From positions 97,382,948 through 97,446,947 of the forward strand of contig CM024755.1 in assembly GCA_014218235.1 (NCBI GenBank): 64,000 nucleotides of DNA. The letters run 5' to 3'. A model generated the notes under the pieces. The model did no database searches, was not told where the DNA came from, and saw only the letters and a program-made list of their open reading frames with translations. This DNA is from Colocasia esculenta. Taxonomy: Eukaryota > Streptophyta > Magnoliopsida > Alismatales > Araceae. A program made the position numbers and the translations under genes. Of the stretch, positions 34,745 through 44,898 are shown piece after piece (position 1 is the stretch's first letter; the number at the start of each line of letters is the position of its first letter).

Positions 34745-34965
34745 TTTTTGGTCGAACCTCTATTGACGGTAGCATCCAAGGCCCCCAGTAGCTATTGACG
34801 ACATAGTATAGTGCTGCCAACCGATTTTAAATGACAGTACATTTGCCATCAATATTTACCAGATTTTTGATTGATCGATGCTTTTCTTGGGTAAACGGCA
34901 ATATGGATGGCCGCCTACTTATTTCTTAACGACAATAGATGTTGTCGTTAACGTCTTCTGAGTGC
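34745..34965. repeat. GTCAAC-dialect island (A2 LTR)
   Basis: TATTGACGG, TGCCAACCG, GCCATCAAT, GTAAACGGC and a perfect stem TTAACGACAA / TTGTCGTTAA with a 6-base loop (34926-34951) are seen. The second half of the island is repeated by the 441-bp duplication (stem again at 35367-35392). Confidence 0.65.
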
Positions 34966-35720
34966 CCATTTCCTAATCCGATCTTTGCTCTGATTTCTTC
35001 ATTAATAGACTAGGAAAGTATGTGTGACGACCCAACCAACAAACTTGCCCAACAACCATACTAGTTGGTAGACTTCCTAGGAAAATGACTAGTCTGAGTT
35101 GTTGGTAGTTTGCTGATTTAGTCTATTTAACATATTCTTATATGGGGTGTTACAATCTACCCCTTTTATATAAGCGACGTCTTCGTCGCTGTTCACATAT
35201 AGCACACAATCAATTCCCAGACAGGCAGGACTCTAGAGGTGCCCCCCACAGGCACAAGAGGTGGCTCCCACTATGTAGTACAATTGCCATCAATATTTAC
35301 CAGATTTTTTATTAATCGATGCTTTTCTTGGGTAAACGGCAATATCGATGGCCGCCTACTTATTTCTTAACGACAATAGATGTTGTCGTTAACATCTTCT
35401 GAGTACCCATTTCCTAATCTGATCTTTGCTCTGATTTCTTCATTGATAGACTAGGAAAGTATGTGTGACGACCCAACCAACAAACTTGCCCAACAACCAT
35501 ACTAGTTGGTAGACTTCCTAGGAAAATGACTAGTCTGAGTTGTTGGTAGTTTGCTGATTTAATCTATTTAACATATTCTTATATAGGGTGTTACAATCTA
35601 CCCCTCTTATATAAGTGAGGTCTTCGTCGCTGTTCACATATAGCAAACAATCAATTTCCAGACAGGCAGGACTCTAGAGGTGGCCCCCACAGGCTCAAGA
35701 GGTGGCTCCCACTATGTAGC
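34838..35720. repeat. 441-bp tandem duplication across a Cassandra-LTR junction
   Basis: 34838-35278 is repeated at about 35279-35719 with few differences. The unit contains 3' LTR A2 sequence, the GTATG target site, the left Cassandra LTR and part of the Cassandra interior. The offset is 441 bases at two independent landmarks (TGTGACGACC at 35023 and 35464; GTAC at 34837 and 35278). The join has only a few bases of shared sequence. Confidence 0.85.
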
Positions 35721-35816
35721 ATTTTGCTCCATTATGGCCTCAAGAGGTGGCTCCCATAGCGTAGCACTTTGCCCTGTATGGCACTTAGCTCCCACACTTC
35801 CGGCTCTGATACCATT

Positions 35817-36021
35817 TGTGACGACCCAACCAACAAACTTGTCCAACAACCATACTAGTTGGTAGACTTCCCAGGAAGGTCACCCATCTTGGGACTACTC
35901 TCAACTGAGCACGCTTAACTTCAGAGTTCTTTTCCTGCTCGAGGTCTGAAAATGACTAGTGTGAGTTGTTGGTAGTTTGCTGATTTAGTCTATTTAACAT
36001 ATTCTTATATGGGGTGTTACA
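35817..36021 (-). repeat. Cassandra 5' LTR with 5S rRNA-like segment
   Basis: This 205-bp LTR has TGTAACACC and ...GTCGTCACA termini on the minus strand. Its middle (about 35864-35930) is 5S-derived. The other LTR copies lack this segment because of an internal deletion of about 70 bp between GACTTCC and GAAAATGAC. Confidence 0.88.
35864..35930 (-). other. 5S rRNA-derived sequence in Cassandra LTR
   Basis: The plus strand reads GACTTCCCAGGAAGGTCACC, then CATCTTGGGACTACTCTC and GAGCACGCTTAACTTC. This is the inverse of the second half of plant 5S rRNA. It covers the A-box (AAGTTAAGCGTGCT) and C-box (GGTGACC, CCTGGGAAGTC) regions of the internal Pol III promoter, with several substitutions. It is not a functional 5S gene, because the first third and the gene ends are absent. 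Confidence 0.85.
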
Positions 36022-36499
36022 GTATGTTTCCGTTTGGAGTTCTCCTTCCAATCTTAAACACGACCCAAAGCCCTATAAATATAGGTCGTTTCTATAAAGG
36101 GAGAATCTTTGCTTAGCTAGGGTTTTATTATGAGTTTGGAGAGAGAAAGGGAGAGACTTTGGGGTGAGCAATCCGATGAAGCAGAGGCTACACTAACATT
36201 CTTTGGCAAGTGGAAGGCTCAACAGAATGTGGGGAGGTTCTTGGTTCGTGAAGAAACTAACTGCGAAGGTGTGTAAGTCGAATCAAGCCGGAGAAGTGTA
36301 CCTCTTTGTCTTGGTCGAGGAGGACTTCATTGTATCAATTCAATCTTCAATGAGTTTTTCATAGGCAAGTAACTTAGGGGTTTCATCCCTATGCCTATCA
36401 CTTAGGGTTTTATGATTTTTACCGATTTTTATCTCATGTCTTAGACCCTCAATTTCTGCTTTTGTTTGGTTTTGGTCTACAAGTTCTTGCAAACAGGAA

Positions 36500-36600
36500 C
36501 TTGATGGCAACATGTGCTATTGCCAAGTTCCTGGGTCGACAGTAGTCGATGCTGCAGCCAACCACTCTTAACGACAACCATATTGCGGTTAAGTTCTTGC
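36500..36600. repeat. GTCAAC-dialect island (A2 LTR, leader side)
   Basis: GATGGCAAC, ATTGCCAAG, GGGTCGACAGTAGTCGA, CAGCCAACC, TTAACGACAAC and GCGGTTAAG follow each other within 100 bp, at the place equivalent to 16345-16450 in A1. Confidence 0.55.
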
Positions 36601-37476
36601 TTTTCTAGAAAACCCTATTTTTATATAAGTGATGTGTTTTCTTGGATTTTAAGTGTGAATTGGAGTTTTAGGATTCTGCATGTTACATATCATGGAAGAC
36701 TTTGTGAAATATTTATATATTTTTTGAATAATTGTGTTAATTTTTGTAATTTCTATTAGGAGTTAATAATGCATGTTATGATAGATGTCATTCAGGAAAA
36801 ATAGTTATATCATGGTTCTATGGTTCAATAATTTTCCTTGGATTTAGGGTTCCAATGAGCATGTTTTTAGATGAAAGATTCATTATTTTCCTGTTTAGAC
36901 TGTATTTAAAAGTAATATCTTGTTAATTACTTGAAACATGTTTTAAATGTTAAAAATAACTATATTGTTCCAAAAATTCTGAAAAATTAGACATATGATA
37001 TGTTCCTTGTATAAGACCTGTGGTAAAATTTGAGCATGTTATGATATTCGGAGTTACTGTTTCCAGTCGTGAGGCCATAATGACCATATTAAGCATGATT
37101 AAGTAAAAGTAATGATTTTTTGACGATTAGTATCATGATTAGGATCTATTAAGTATGTTTTATCACTGTTAGATATTTTGTAACTTGAAGTATGTGTTTA
37201 TGTCATAAGCATGTGAATATGTCATTAAGTGCATGAGAGTACGTGAGACATTCTTTTATTATAGACTTAGTTATTTGTGGACTTTGTTGCTATATAGATT
37301 GTGGGATGCGTGTGTGGTGATGGAATAAGAGTTACATTTATTTTCGATGTACTTTAATTTGTTATTTGTGTACATCTCTATCTACTTTGTAGTGTTGGGT
37401 ACATGGCCCACTGTAGCAGCACTCTTTGTCCCGATATGGATTGGTATAATTGTACCGGCATGAAGAAGGTCGTTAC

Positions 37477-37840
37477 AAGATAATCTTCATGATATTCTAG
37501 ATTTCTTGAGCAACCTTGCATGATGAGGTTGCGATGATGTCCTAATTACTTGTAAGTGCACAACATAGAAACTACCTAGCCTTGGCATTTAAAGATAAAG
37601 TTTCTTTGTCAGAAAAATTATAATTTTCTTTATAATTCACTAGCGATTTATCACCTTCCTCAATCATATTTCAAAGGGCTTATCTTTGACTCCTAACGAA
37701 ATATTCCATGAGGATTTTCCAATTTAGGTAGTCATTGTTGTCGAGAATTGGAGGATAATTGAGAGAGTATCCAACTCTAGTTTCCATAGCTAGATATATT
37801 CTTCTCATATCATTAGATCCTTCAAAGTGTAAGAAGACGT
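37477..37840 (-). pseudogene. Copia gag N-terminal remnant
   Basis: On the minus strand a Met at about 37785 opens METRVGYSLNYPPILDNNDY, then LNWKILMEYFVRSQ, and a later LSLNAKAR...CCALTSN...IIATSSCKVAQEI stretch. This is the usual copia gag start with a Y-x-x-W-K motif. A stop after VRSQR and others break it. It lies just after a primer site and LTR and is cut by the end of the A2 LTR at 37476. Confidence 0.75.
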
Positions 37841-37853
37841 GGCTCTGAGACCA
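37841..37853 (-). other. Copia primer-binding site
   Basis: The minus strand reads TGGTCTCAGAGCC, one base different from the iMet primer site, two bases after the LTR end ...GAAAACA. Confidence 0.7.
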
Positions 37854-37855
37854 CT

Positions 37856-38812
37856 TGTTTTCCATGCTATGGATACCCAGAGAGTTGGTGAATGGGTATG
37901 GATTGTAGAGATAAGAGTTAAGAACATAATGAATGTGCACAGTGGAAAGAAAAAGAAATGCAAGCAAGCACACAAAGGGATGTAGAGATTTTTATCCTAA
38001 TTTGGTTCTGACGGGGTTAGGCACCTATATCAAGTCCTCAGGAGAAATCCATCCTTGAGCTCTCCACTATACTACCCCAATAGGTAACCACTTATTACAT
38101 AACTTGCAGCTAAGTCGTACTCCCACAGAGGGGACAACCGTTTGGTCTAGTCAGGTCATTCTCTAAATAGAGGGCATGTCGTCGGCCATGTTGGTCCTTC
38201 CCTCAACAGAGGGCAAACAGGCATACAACCCACCACTTCTAAAGAAGTCTGCCAAGTTGCATGTCTTTGGTGCCAAAAATTGATGCTGGCAATGATGTAA
38301 GCTCTTGCACCACGATTGACTTCTATAAAGATAAGCTTGATGGCACTTGATATCGACTGTAGTGGATAGCTTAGAGTAGATAACAACTTTAATGTCGAGT
38401 GAAAGACTCTTGACTGGATACCACAAACTCTATGCAATTGAGGCTTGAAGATGATGAATATGGGTAGGAATGATTGCTCAGTGTTCTCACTAGGATTGAT
38501 GCTTGCTCGCACGATGTATCTTTTTTTTTATCTTCGCCTCATCAAAGCATCATCCTCTCTTTTTATTTTTCTTATTCATTTTCATTCACCCCTTCTCCCA
38601 GACTCATCTTCTTTATTACTTTACACCCCATATTCATAAGTGCTTGAGTCCTCATCGACCACTTGACGTTTTCTTTCTAATACTTCTATTCTAGCTATTG
38701 TGCATGCTCCTGTAGGCTTCTATCTATTGATCCTATGTTGCTTGGTTTTTCAAACTTCATTCGTTGGTCTTGATCAAGTAGGCATGTAGGCTTCTGTCCA
38801 TTGTGTCTAACA
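37856..38812 (-). repeat. Copia 5' LTR
   Basis: The 3' terminus (TG on the plus strand at 37856) abuts the primer site. Its AT-rich body has an ATTAGGATAAAAATCTCTACA-like leader end (minus strand) near 38000. A TGTTAGACACAATGG terminus on the minus strand at 38812 would give a 957-bp LTR. The far boundary is not confirmed because the partner LTR is not in the window. Confidence 0.5.
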
Positions 38813-39480
38813 TTGCATGTATTATTTCTTTGCTTACCCAAGTTAATCTTTAGATCATTGTAACTGTTCAGTGCATTTTAGCTTCATGATCTTCAGCTCA
38901 TTGAGTCTAATCTTATGACCATTGTGATTGATAGATGTTGTAGCCTAATGTTCTTCTTATTTAATCTGTCACACCTTACATGAGCCAATGCCATTAAAGA
39001 TAATGTAATTTTTTTTATATAAATCTTCTTTGATCCCTATATTTAGAATGGCATACCTTAATGACATTGTATCAAAGCTAATATTATTAAAGTTTCATCT
39101 TTATATTTGGAAGGAAAGAAGGCAATCCTTGTCAATATAGAAAGGCAACAAGTGGTTGTTGGTGTCATCATCAGCACTAGCCCAGAAAAGATGGCAATCA
39201 TATGAAAAATTGATCATGATCTCTGTGAGATTATCCTTATCCAAGCCTACAAACTAGACCTTGCTATTTATTGATGATGAAAACAAGAAAACAATCAAGA
39301 TGCCATTGGAACCTATAGATGTTTGGTTTTCGATCCAAAACCTCACGCGGCTCCCTGCTAGATGAGTCGGCTATCTAGTTGATCCCATCCTCAACCTCTT
39401 TTCATGTTGACCATTGTTTGACCAAGTTGACCAAAGAAAGAAGAAAAGGAGACCAAGAAACTAGTAAGCAAATGAGCAAG
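38813..39480. other. AT-rich stretch without a recognisable gene
   Basis: I see no domain, LTR terminus or RNA gene here. A few short frames near 39080-39280 resemble transposon-derived protein but cannot be assigned. Confidence 0.3.
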
Positions 39481-39501
39481 GTATGATCGCCAGGGCCTTA
39501 C

Positions 39502-40125
39502 CTGTGCTCAAGGATGTGTTCAAATCGCACAGACGACGTGGCCTCGTGAGCGGTTGGTGGTGGAATGCCGACTTTCTCCCCTTCAGCCAGCCAAAAGGAA
39601 GAAGCTCCATGATGTTGCTGAAGGTATTCCTGCGACCAAAAGAACTCTATAAGACTCTAATGAAGTGCAGTAAGTGTTCTGAAGTAAAGTAAAATGACCT
39701 GAAAAGTGAGCCCCATACCGGTTGCGGGCTTGAGAAGAGGGGTGGCCAAGAGCTATGACCACCCTTCTTCCCTCCATTTTTGGTTTGGAAAATCCCTTTT
39801 AGGTGTGTGGGAGTGTGCACTACGTGCTCGGTGTGTGTGTGTGAAGAGTGACTAACATGCAAGACTAAGGGATGAAGAAAAGAAGGAGAGGAAGAAGAGG
39901 GAGATGATCCTCGTTGAAGAGTCTTGTGGCTGCTTGATGGACTCCTCCAGCTCATGGTGAAGCCTCCTAGATGCTCCAAGTGGTGAAAGATAGAGAGGAA
40001 TGAAGTGTGGAAGCTCTTAATGCTCAAAGGGGCTCTTTCTCTCTCTTCTCTCAAGGCACTAAAGCTTGGGCTCGTCCAGCATCTCCCACCCTCCTAAGAA
40101 GACCAAGGAGCTTCATATATAGGCA
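39502..40125 (-). promoter_or_regulatory. Minus-strand LTR-like promoter and leader
   Basis: CCTATATATG at 40113-40122 (minus strand) is a TATA box. It is followed by a C/T- and A/G-rich transcribed-like leader and a strong splice-donor-like CACAG|GTAAGGCCC at 39502/39501. A GTCAAC-dialect island (40360-40500) lies upstream of the TATA box, as in family A LTRs. A 135-codon open stretch (39647-40054, Ser/His-rich) shows no domain. This is probably an LTR relative whose ends I could not define. Confidence 0.4.
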
Positions 40126-40359
40126 GTGGGGGCGGATCTAGGGAGCATGGGATGCTCAAGTGTGAGAAAACACACTTGTACAAGTGGCAATCCATGTAGA
40201 AAGTTTTGGCCAATGGGAGGAGGCCACATAGGACTTTTACTGGGTCAAGGGGGTGCCAAGGTGGCCCATTTGTCCATTAGGAACGGTCTCATGAGTGGCA
40301 TGGCCGAGGTAGGAGCGGAAGTGGGTGAGTTACACGGATAGTTCTGTAGACCAGGTAAA

Positions 40360-40500
40360 CCCATATTAACGTCAATCGATGTTGCCACCAACTTCATGTA
40401 GACGTCACACTATGTTGATGTCAACCTGAGTAAACGTCAATGGAATGTGATGTCAACATGGGGTAAACGGAAATCGATGTTGACGTTAACATGGGATCTG
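40360..40500. repeat. GTCAAC-dialect island (upstream of DUF7745-like gene)
   Basis: AACGTCAATCGATGTTG, GACGTCACAC, GATGTCAACC, AAACGTCAATGG and GATGTTGACGTTAAC alternate in orientation. The 20-base block starting GGAAATCGAT at 40469 recurs with one difference at 44321 in the PMD intron. Confidence 0.7.
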
Positions 40501-41614
40501 AGGCAAGTCAACAAGGAGTCAAACAAGTCTCAATGGGCCATGAACCTATGCGGTGATGGGCCAAATCTTGCGCCTACAAATGCCCCTCCGAGACATTCGA
40601 TCTTGCAAGGGAGTGGGGTGGACTTATAGGTTGGTGTCTCGATAAACAAAGGACGCAGAGATTTGATAAAGAGCCATCCCCATGGATAGGAACTCTAGCA
40701 AACCATATGAATGAGTTAGGCTAGAAGCAAGTAATGAGTCGACTGAGAGACAAGTGTGTGGAAAGGGTGATCTATCCGTGTAATTACAACTGCATCCCAA
40801 TGGTAGGGTTCCCGGCATTGCCAAGTAGGACTTTGACTAGTTTCTGGTGTTGTCTGAGTCAAAGGAGTCATAATATGACAGTTGAATCATGGAAATCTCA
40901 CAACCAAAGTCTGTCGGGACCCGCTGACATAATCAGGACGTCTGTCCAATCAAGGGGTTGTGAAGACAAAAGGGATTGATTATACTCTCAAAGGATCATC
41001 AAAGATTTTAACTGGAATCATTGTTTAGAAGATTGGAAATCTAGAATTAAGCTCATGACTGGCAAAATGTTCACGTGAACTCAATAAGACTGGTTGACTG
41101 AAATAATAACTCAGTGATGTGCCCGGTGGGACTGTTTGAGGTTGTTTGGAGAATGGGAAACAAAGGCTCGATATCAACTTTGATATATTTAGGAAGGCAG
41201 AGCCTGTTTGGTTGGCCACTTGAGCTGGGTGCCATGGTGATGATTGAGGAAAATCTCCATTTTTTTTTTTGAGTTAGTAAAAGAATGTTAGCAGTGAAAT
41301 CCTAAATGCATGTTTGTGTGGGTTTCCTATCTAAAATGCAAGTTAGAATCAGAGAAAATTTTTAAGGTCAAACAAATAATTGGGAGATAGCAAACCATCA
41401 TGGTTTTTGGTAAAGGGGAACTTTGGGATCACAGTTGCCAAGTTATTTGCCTCTGGTGACTAAACCTATGTTAGACATACTTGTACAAGACTCAAGGTCA
41501 CATGCGTCTCTTCAGATCTGAGACATCATCCGTGCTTAAATATCTTGCAAAAGAGCTTGAGACACCAGATGAGAAATAATGGCCACGTAAATGAGAGAGC
41601 TTTGAAGATTCGCC
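40501..41614. other. Non-coding stretch upstream of DUF7745-like pseudogene
   Basis: About 1.1 kb with stops in all frames. It has no recognised domain or LTR terminus. It may be the 5' part of the transposon or gene that carries the DUF7745-like protein. Confidence 0.3.
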
Positions 41615-41755
41615 AAGGTTGACGTCCAGCCCGATTGTCATCGACACATAGTTGTCATCCACATTGTGTGACGTCTATCGGAGTAAACGTCAACATACCT
41701 TGACGTCAAGTGTGCACCAACGTCAAACGATGTTGACGTTAACCTATGCAACAGA
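41615..41755. repeat. GTCAAC-dialect island (5' of DUF7745-like gene)
   Basis: GGTTGACGTCCAG, GACGTCTATCG, AACGTCAACATACC, TTGACGTCAAG, AACGTCAAACG and GTTGACGTTAAC (41732-41743) lie within 140 bp. Confidence 0.7.
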
Positions 41756-42099
41756 TAAAATAAAATTGAGAAAATCGCAGTTGGGAGGCCATCAAGACTC
41801 TTCCTTCTTCAACCTCCATCCTCTCCTGCTCATCACCGGATCAGAGACCTTCTGAATGACCTGTAGCAAGTTTCCATGTCTTTTTCGTCAATTAGAACAT
41901 TAACGATCATGAACCCAGGTGTGCTGAGCGAGGTTTCGGGACATCTGAGCACCCGACTAGCCAACGGTGAGGTATTTAACGTCTATTCTTGCTTCTCCTC
42001 TTGCTGAAAATGCCCCAAACCTCTCTCTCATCGTGCTTTCCTGGATCTGCACGATGTGCTTGCCTTCCCAAGTCAGGGCTAGGTACGAGCCTTCTTCTG

Positions 42100-43254
42100 G
42101 TTAATCAATCTTTTGAACGTGCTGAAAATCGACATGAAAAGCTATATCGGGGCATGGAACTTGAATTTCATGGTCGTTCTGGCCAAGAACATGAAGGACA
42201 TGTGGTGGGGGTTCAATGCTCTGGGAGCACTCCTGGAGCGATGGCACCCGCACATGCACACGTTCGTGTTCCAAGGATTTGAGGCTACCGTACTGTTGTA
42301 GGAGGTGGAGTTGTTTCTGGGCTGGAAACACTGCCTGGGATATGATGCGATGGCCCCTCTTCTCCCATGGGAAGAGATTCTGGCAGACATTGTGCAAGAC
42401 AAGATGGAGGCACTGAGGATGATTAACAAGAATGGGATTTTCCTCGATCGACTGGCCTAGTGGTTGATCCAGCATGTGAAGGAGATTGGCAGTGAGAGGG
42501 CGACTCTTGGACTGACATCTACCTCGCGGGTGTGTTCTTGTTTCCTACCAGTGGTGACTTCCTTCTATATGAGCACGTGGTAATCCATTCTTTACTGTGG
42601 CGTGGGCAATCACTTGCCCCTGCAGTGCTGACACATCTCTACAGCTCCCTCACCATAATGAGCCTAGGCGGACGCACATATGAGGGCTTGTTTCTACTCC
42701 AGGTATGGATGGAACCTCATCTGAAGTTTGATTATGCTGAGAAACAACCTGCCCCTTCCAGAATCTTCCTTCGGAGTTCAGTGTACTGCAGTAGGGCATG
42801 GTATGAGCCAGAAGATGAGATCAAGTGTGTGACAGCACACCTGAAGTGCAGAGTTGCCTGGCGTGACTACCTTGGCCACTTCCCGATGGAGGACTTCATT
42901 GCAAGACCACTATTTGTGAGGACTATTGAGTTTAAGGGTCGCACCAGAGAGGACAAAGACTTGTGGCTGACTGGTCCCGATCAGATGGTGGTGTACCAGC
43001 CACACTGGTGCCAGCATCAGCTAGGAGTACTGTGGGGAATCCCAGCTTCAGCTCACTGTGCTACCATAATCATCTCAGGAAAGAATGAGAAGCTGATGAA
43101 GAAGGCCAAGAAAACATGGGAGAAGTACACTGTCTGCCAAAGGGTGGGACAGGCAGTGCAGGAAAACTGGAAGGACATTCTGGCCTACGAAGAGTATGTG
43201 GACACTATCCATCCAATCTCATGTGACTTCTTCATGTCTTGCAGAGCAAAATGA
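42100..43254 (+). pseudogene. DUF7745-like plant transposon-associated protein
   Basis: An N-terminal block (ALLERWHPHMHTFVF, then EVELFLGW) resembles the start of DUF7745 and PMD domains. It is broken by TAG codons at 42299-42301 and 42458-42460. After a frameshift near 42510 a 240-codon open frame (42532-43254) runs to a natural-looking TGA. It contains LTHLYSSLTIMSLGGRTYEGLFLLQVWMEPHL (split: an Ala/Leu-Thr-His-Leu-Tyr region, then FLLQVWM), WRDYLGHFPMEDFI and a PHWCQHQLGVLWGIP region, in the order seen in DUF7745 proteins. The biochemical function of the family is unknown, and many members are transposon-linked. The assignment is from memory of family patterns. Confidence 0.55.
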
Positions 43255-43384
43255 TGTATTCTTTTCATTCCAATAAGTGTAACACATAAGACTTAGTGAA
43301 TGAACAGTGATTAGCCTTAAGCTCCATGTGTTATGTCCTTTCAATTGTGCTCTTTCTGTGTTCCAAGTGACCCACTGTGAATGC

Positions 43385-43640
43385 TGGGTTGACTTCCACA
43401 TCGATGAATGTCAAAAACAAGTAGACGTCAACTACTCATGCCGTTAACATCCAAACTGAAACCTAGACGTCCACATTGATGGAATTTAACATCTAAGTAG
43501 ACATCCACAAGTATGCCGTCAACCGTGGTACAGTGGCCTGACAAGGCACCTCGAAGCAAGATCTAGACGTCCAACACTTTGACATTAACACCAACTTAAC
43601 GACCACTTCCTTGTCGTCAACTTCAAAACATAGCTTTTTC
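43385..43640. repeat. GTCAAC-dialect island between DUF7745-like and PMD pseudogenes
   Basis: GGTTGACTTCC, GTAGACGTCAAC, GCCGTTAACATCC, TAGACGTCCAC, GCCGTCAACCG and TTGTCGTCAAC alternate over 250 bp, ending 140 bp before the PMD start codon. Confidence 0.7.
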
Positions 43641-44109
43641 ACCCGAGTCCTTCTCTGGCACCCTTTTCACCCTGTTTCTCTTCACTAGAGCATCCTTTTG
43701 ATTTCCTCACTTCTTTCTTGCTCTCAAAATCCTGGTCCACATCTCTTTCTTCAACCAATTCTTGGATTGGGACTTGAACTGACGATGACAAGAGGGAAGA
43801 AGCAAGCTTTACGGACTCACCCTCGCCAGATGGAGGAGGAGTAGGTGACGACAGAGGGCTCTTCGGAGGAGATGAACCTGGCGGAGGAGGAGGCCGACCT
43901 GGCCATAGAGGCCAGTGGCAGTGCGTCAGAGGGAGAGGAATCGGCCAGTGACCATGGAGGGGAGGAGGGAGAGGAAGAGGCGGAGGCACCCCGGAGGACA
44001 CCTCAACGACGATAGGTAAGAAATGGACTCCCCCCTCCCACTTTCTATGTGTGTGAATGGGTGATTGTAAGAAGTGGGAAAGGGGAAGAAATAGGGGAGA
44101 GATTGTCAG

Positions 44110-44342
44110 GTTCATCAGGAACTTGACCTCAACATAGTTGATGTCGAGTTCCAGTAAACGTCCAAGTCATTACCGTCAAGATAAACTTAACGGAAAAAAT
44201 GTGGACGTCTGCTGATGATCTTAATGGCCAATACCTTGCCATCAAACCTATGTAAACGGCCACCCTGTTGACGTCAAGTTTTGTAAACGGTAAACACCAT
44301 GTTGTCACCCTATTTTAAATGGAAATCGATCTTGACGTTAAG
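44110..44342. repeat. GTCAAC-dialect island inside PMD intron 1
   Basis: The intron carries GACCTCAACATAGTTGATGTC, AAACGTCC, CCGTCAAG, GTTGACGTCAAG, GTAAACGG and CTTGACGTTAAG (44331-44342). The motifs end only about 20 bases before the splice acceptor. Confidence 0.7.
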
Positions 44343-44898
44343 TTTGCTTGTTTTTGTGTAGGGCAAGGGTAGAATGAGGAGCCGGGTGACGTGGGACCTG
44401 TGCTGGGCATGGTACAGGGTGCTGCCGGAGGCTCATCAGACCCGGATTGTGCAAATGGGGTTCGGGTGCCTCCTAGCGGTGCAGCCCTTCCATGTCGACG
44501 TCCTATATCTGGAGGCGTTGAGGGAGAGGTGGGACGAGGATTGCAAGGCATTCATCATGCCTTGGGGACACATGATACCCACATTGGAGGATGTGGCATA
44601 TCTTACAGGATTTCCGGTTTAAGGAGGGCCGGTGGTCGGGCAGGAGAGGAGGGACTACCACGACGAGGTGGTAGAATTGCTGGGACCGAAGTTCGTGGCT
44701 GGACGGAGGAGGCCGATCCAGAGTATCCTGGTAGGAGCCCTCTCAGACGCAGTGGGTCTAAGAGGGGGGAGGAGGGGTGCCTTGGAGACCCTGGAGGAGT
44801 TTGGCACCAGAATGTGGGCATCAATTCAGCTGGGAGGATGGAGTGAAAAGCAGTCCGTACGGATTTTTGTGATGTATCTTTTTGGACGGTTTCTCTTC

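Larger units (their letters stand above)
35023..36021 (-). mobile_element. Cassandra TRIM retrotransposon
   Basis: A short non-coding LTR element lies on the minus strand. It has a 5' LTR (35817-36021), primer site GGCTCTGATACCA (35802-35814, inverse of TGGTATCAGAGCC), a short interior, a purine tract (inverse of CTACCCCTTTTATA) and the 3' LTR (35023-35154, duplicated at 35464-35595). GTATG duplications flank it (35018-35022, 36022-36026). The 5' LTR contains 5S rRNA-derived sequence, the defining feature of Cassandra elements. It has no coding capacity and depends on other elements. Confidence 0.9.
34694..37476 (+). repeat. 3' LTR of A2, interrupted by Cassandra
   Basis: It begins TGTAAAGCCC after the tract CTTTTAAGGGGAGAG (34678-34692) and ends AGGTCGTTACA at 37476. 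It holds GTCAAC-dialect islands (34745-34965, 36500-36600), a TATA stretch near 36072 and a GCAAGTAA donor-like site near 36367. Cassandra plus a tandem duplication interrupt it between 35018 and 36026. Part of the U5 after 37230 is deleted compared with A1. Confidence 0.82.

Noticed and set aside
35864..35930. A functional 5S rRNA gene
   Set aside because: Only the second half of 5S is present, with substitutions, inside a TRIM LTR.
39647..40054. A 135-codon minus-strand frame (Ser/His-rich) as a gene
   Set aside because: It has no domain, sits in a leader-like region after a TATA box and is low-complexity.
43639..44115. A 158-codon Pro/Ser-rich minus-strand frame
   Set aside because: It is the antisense shadow of the acidic PMD exon 1.
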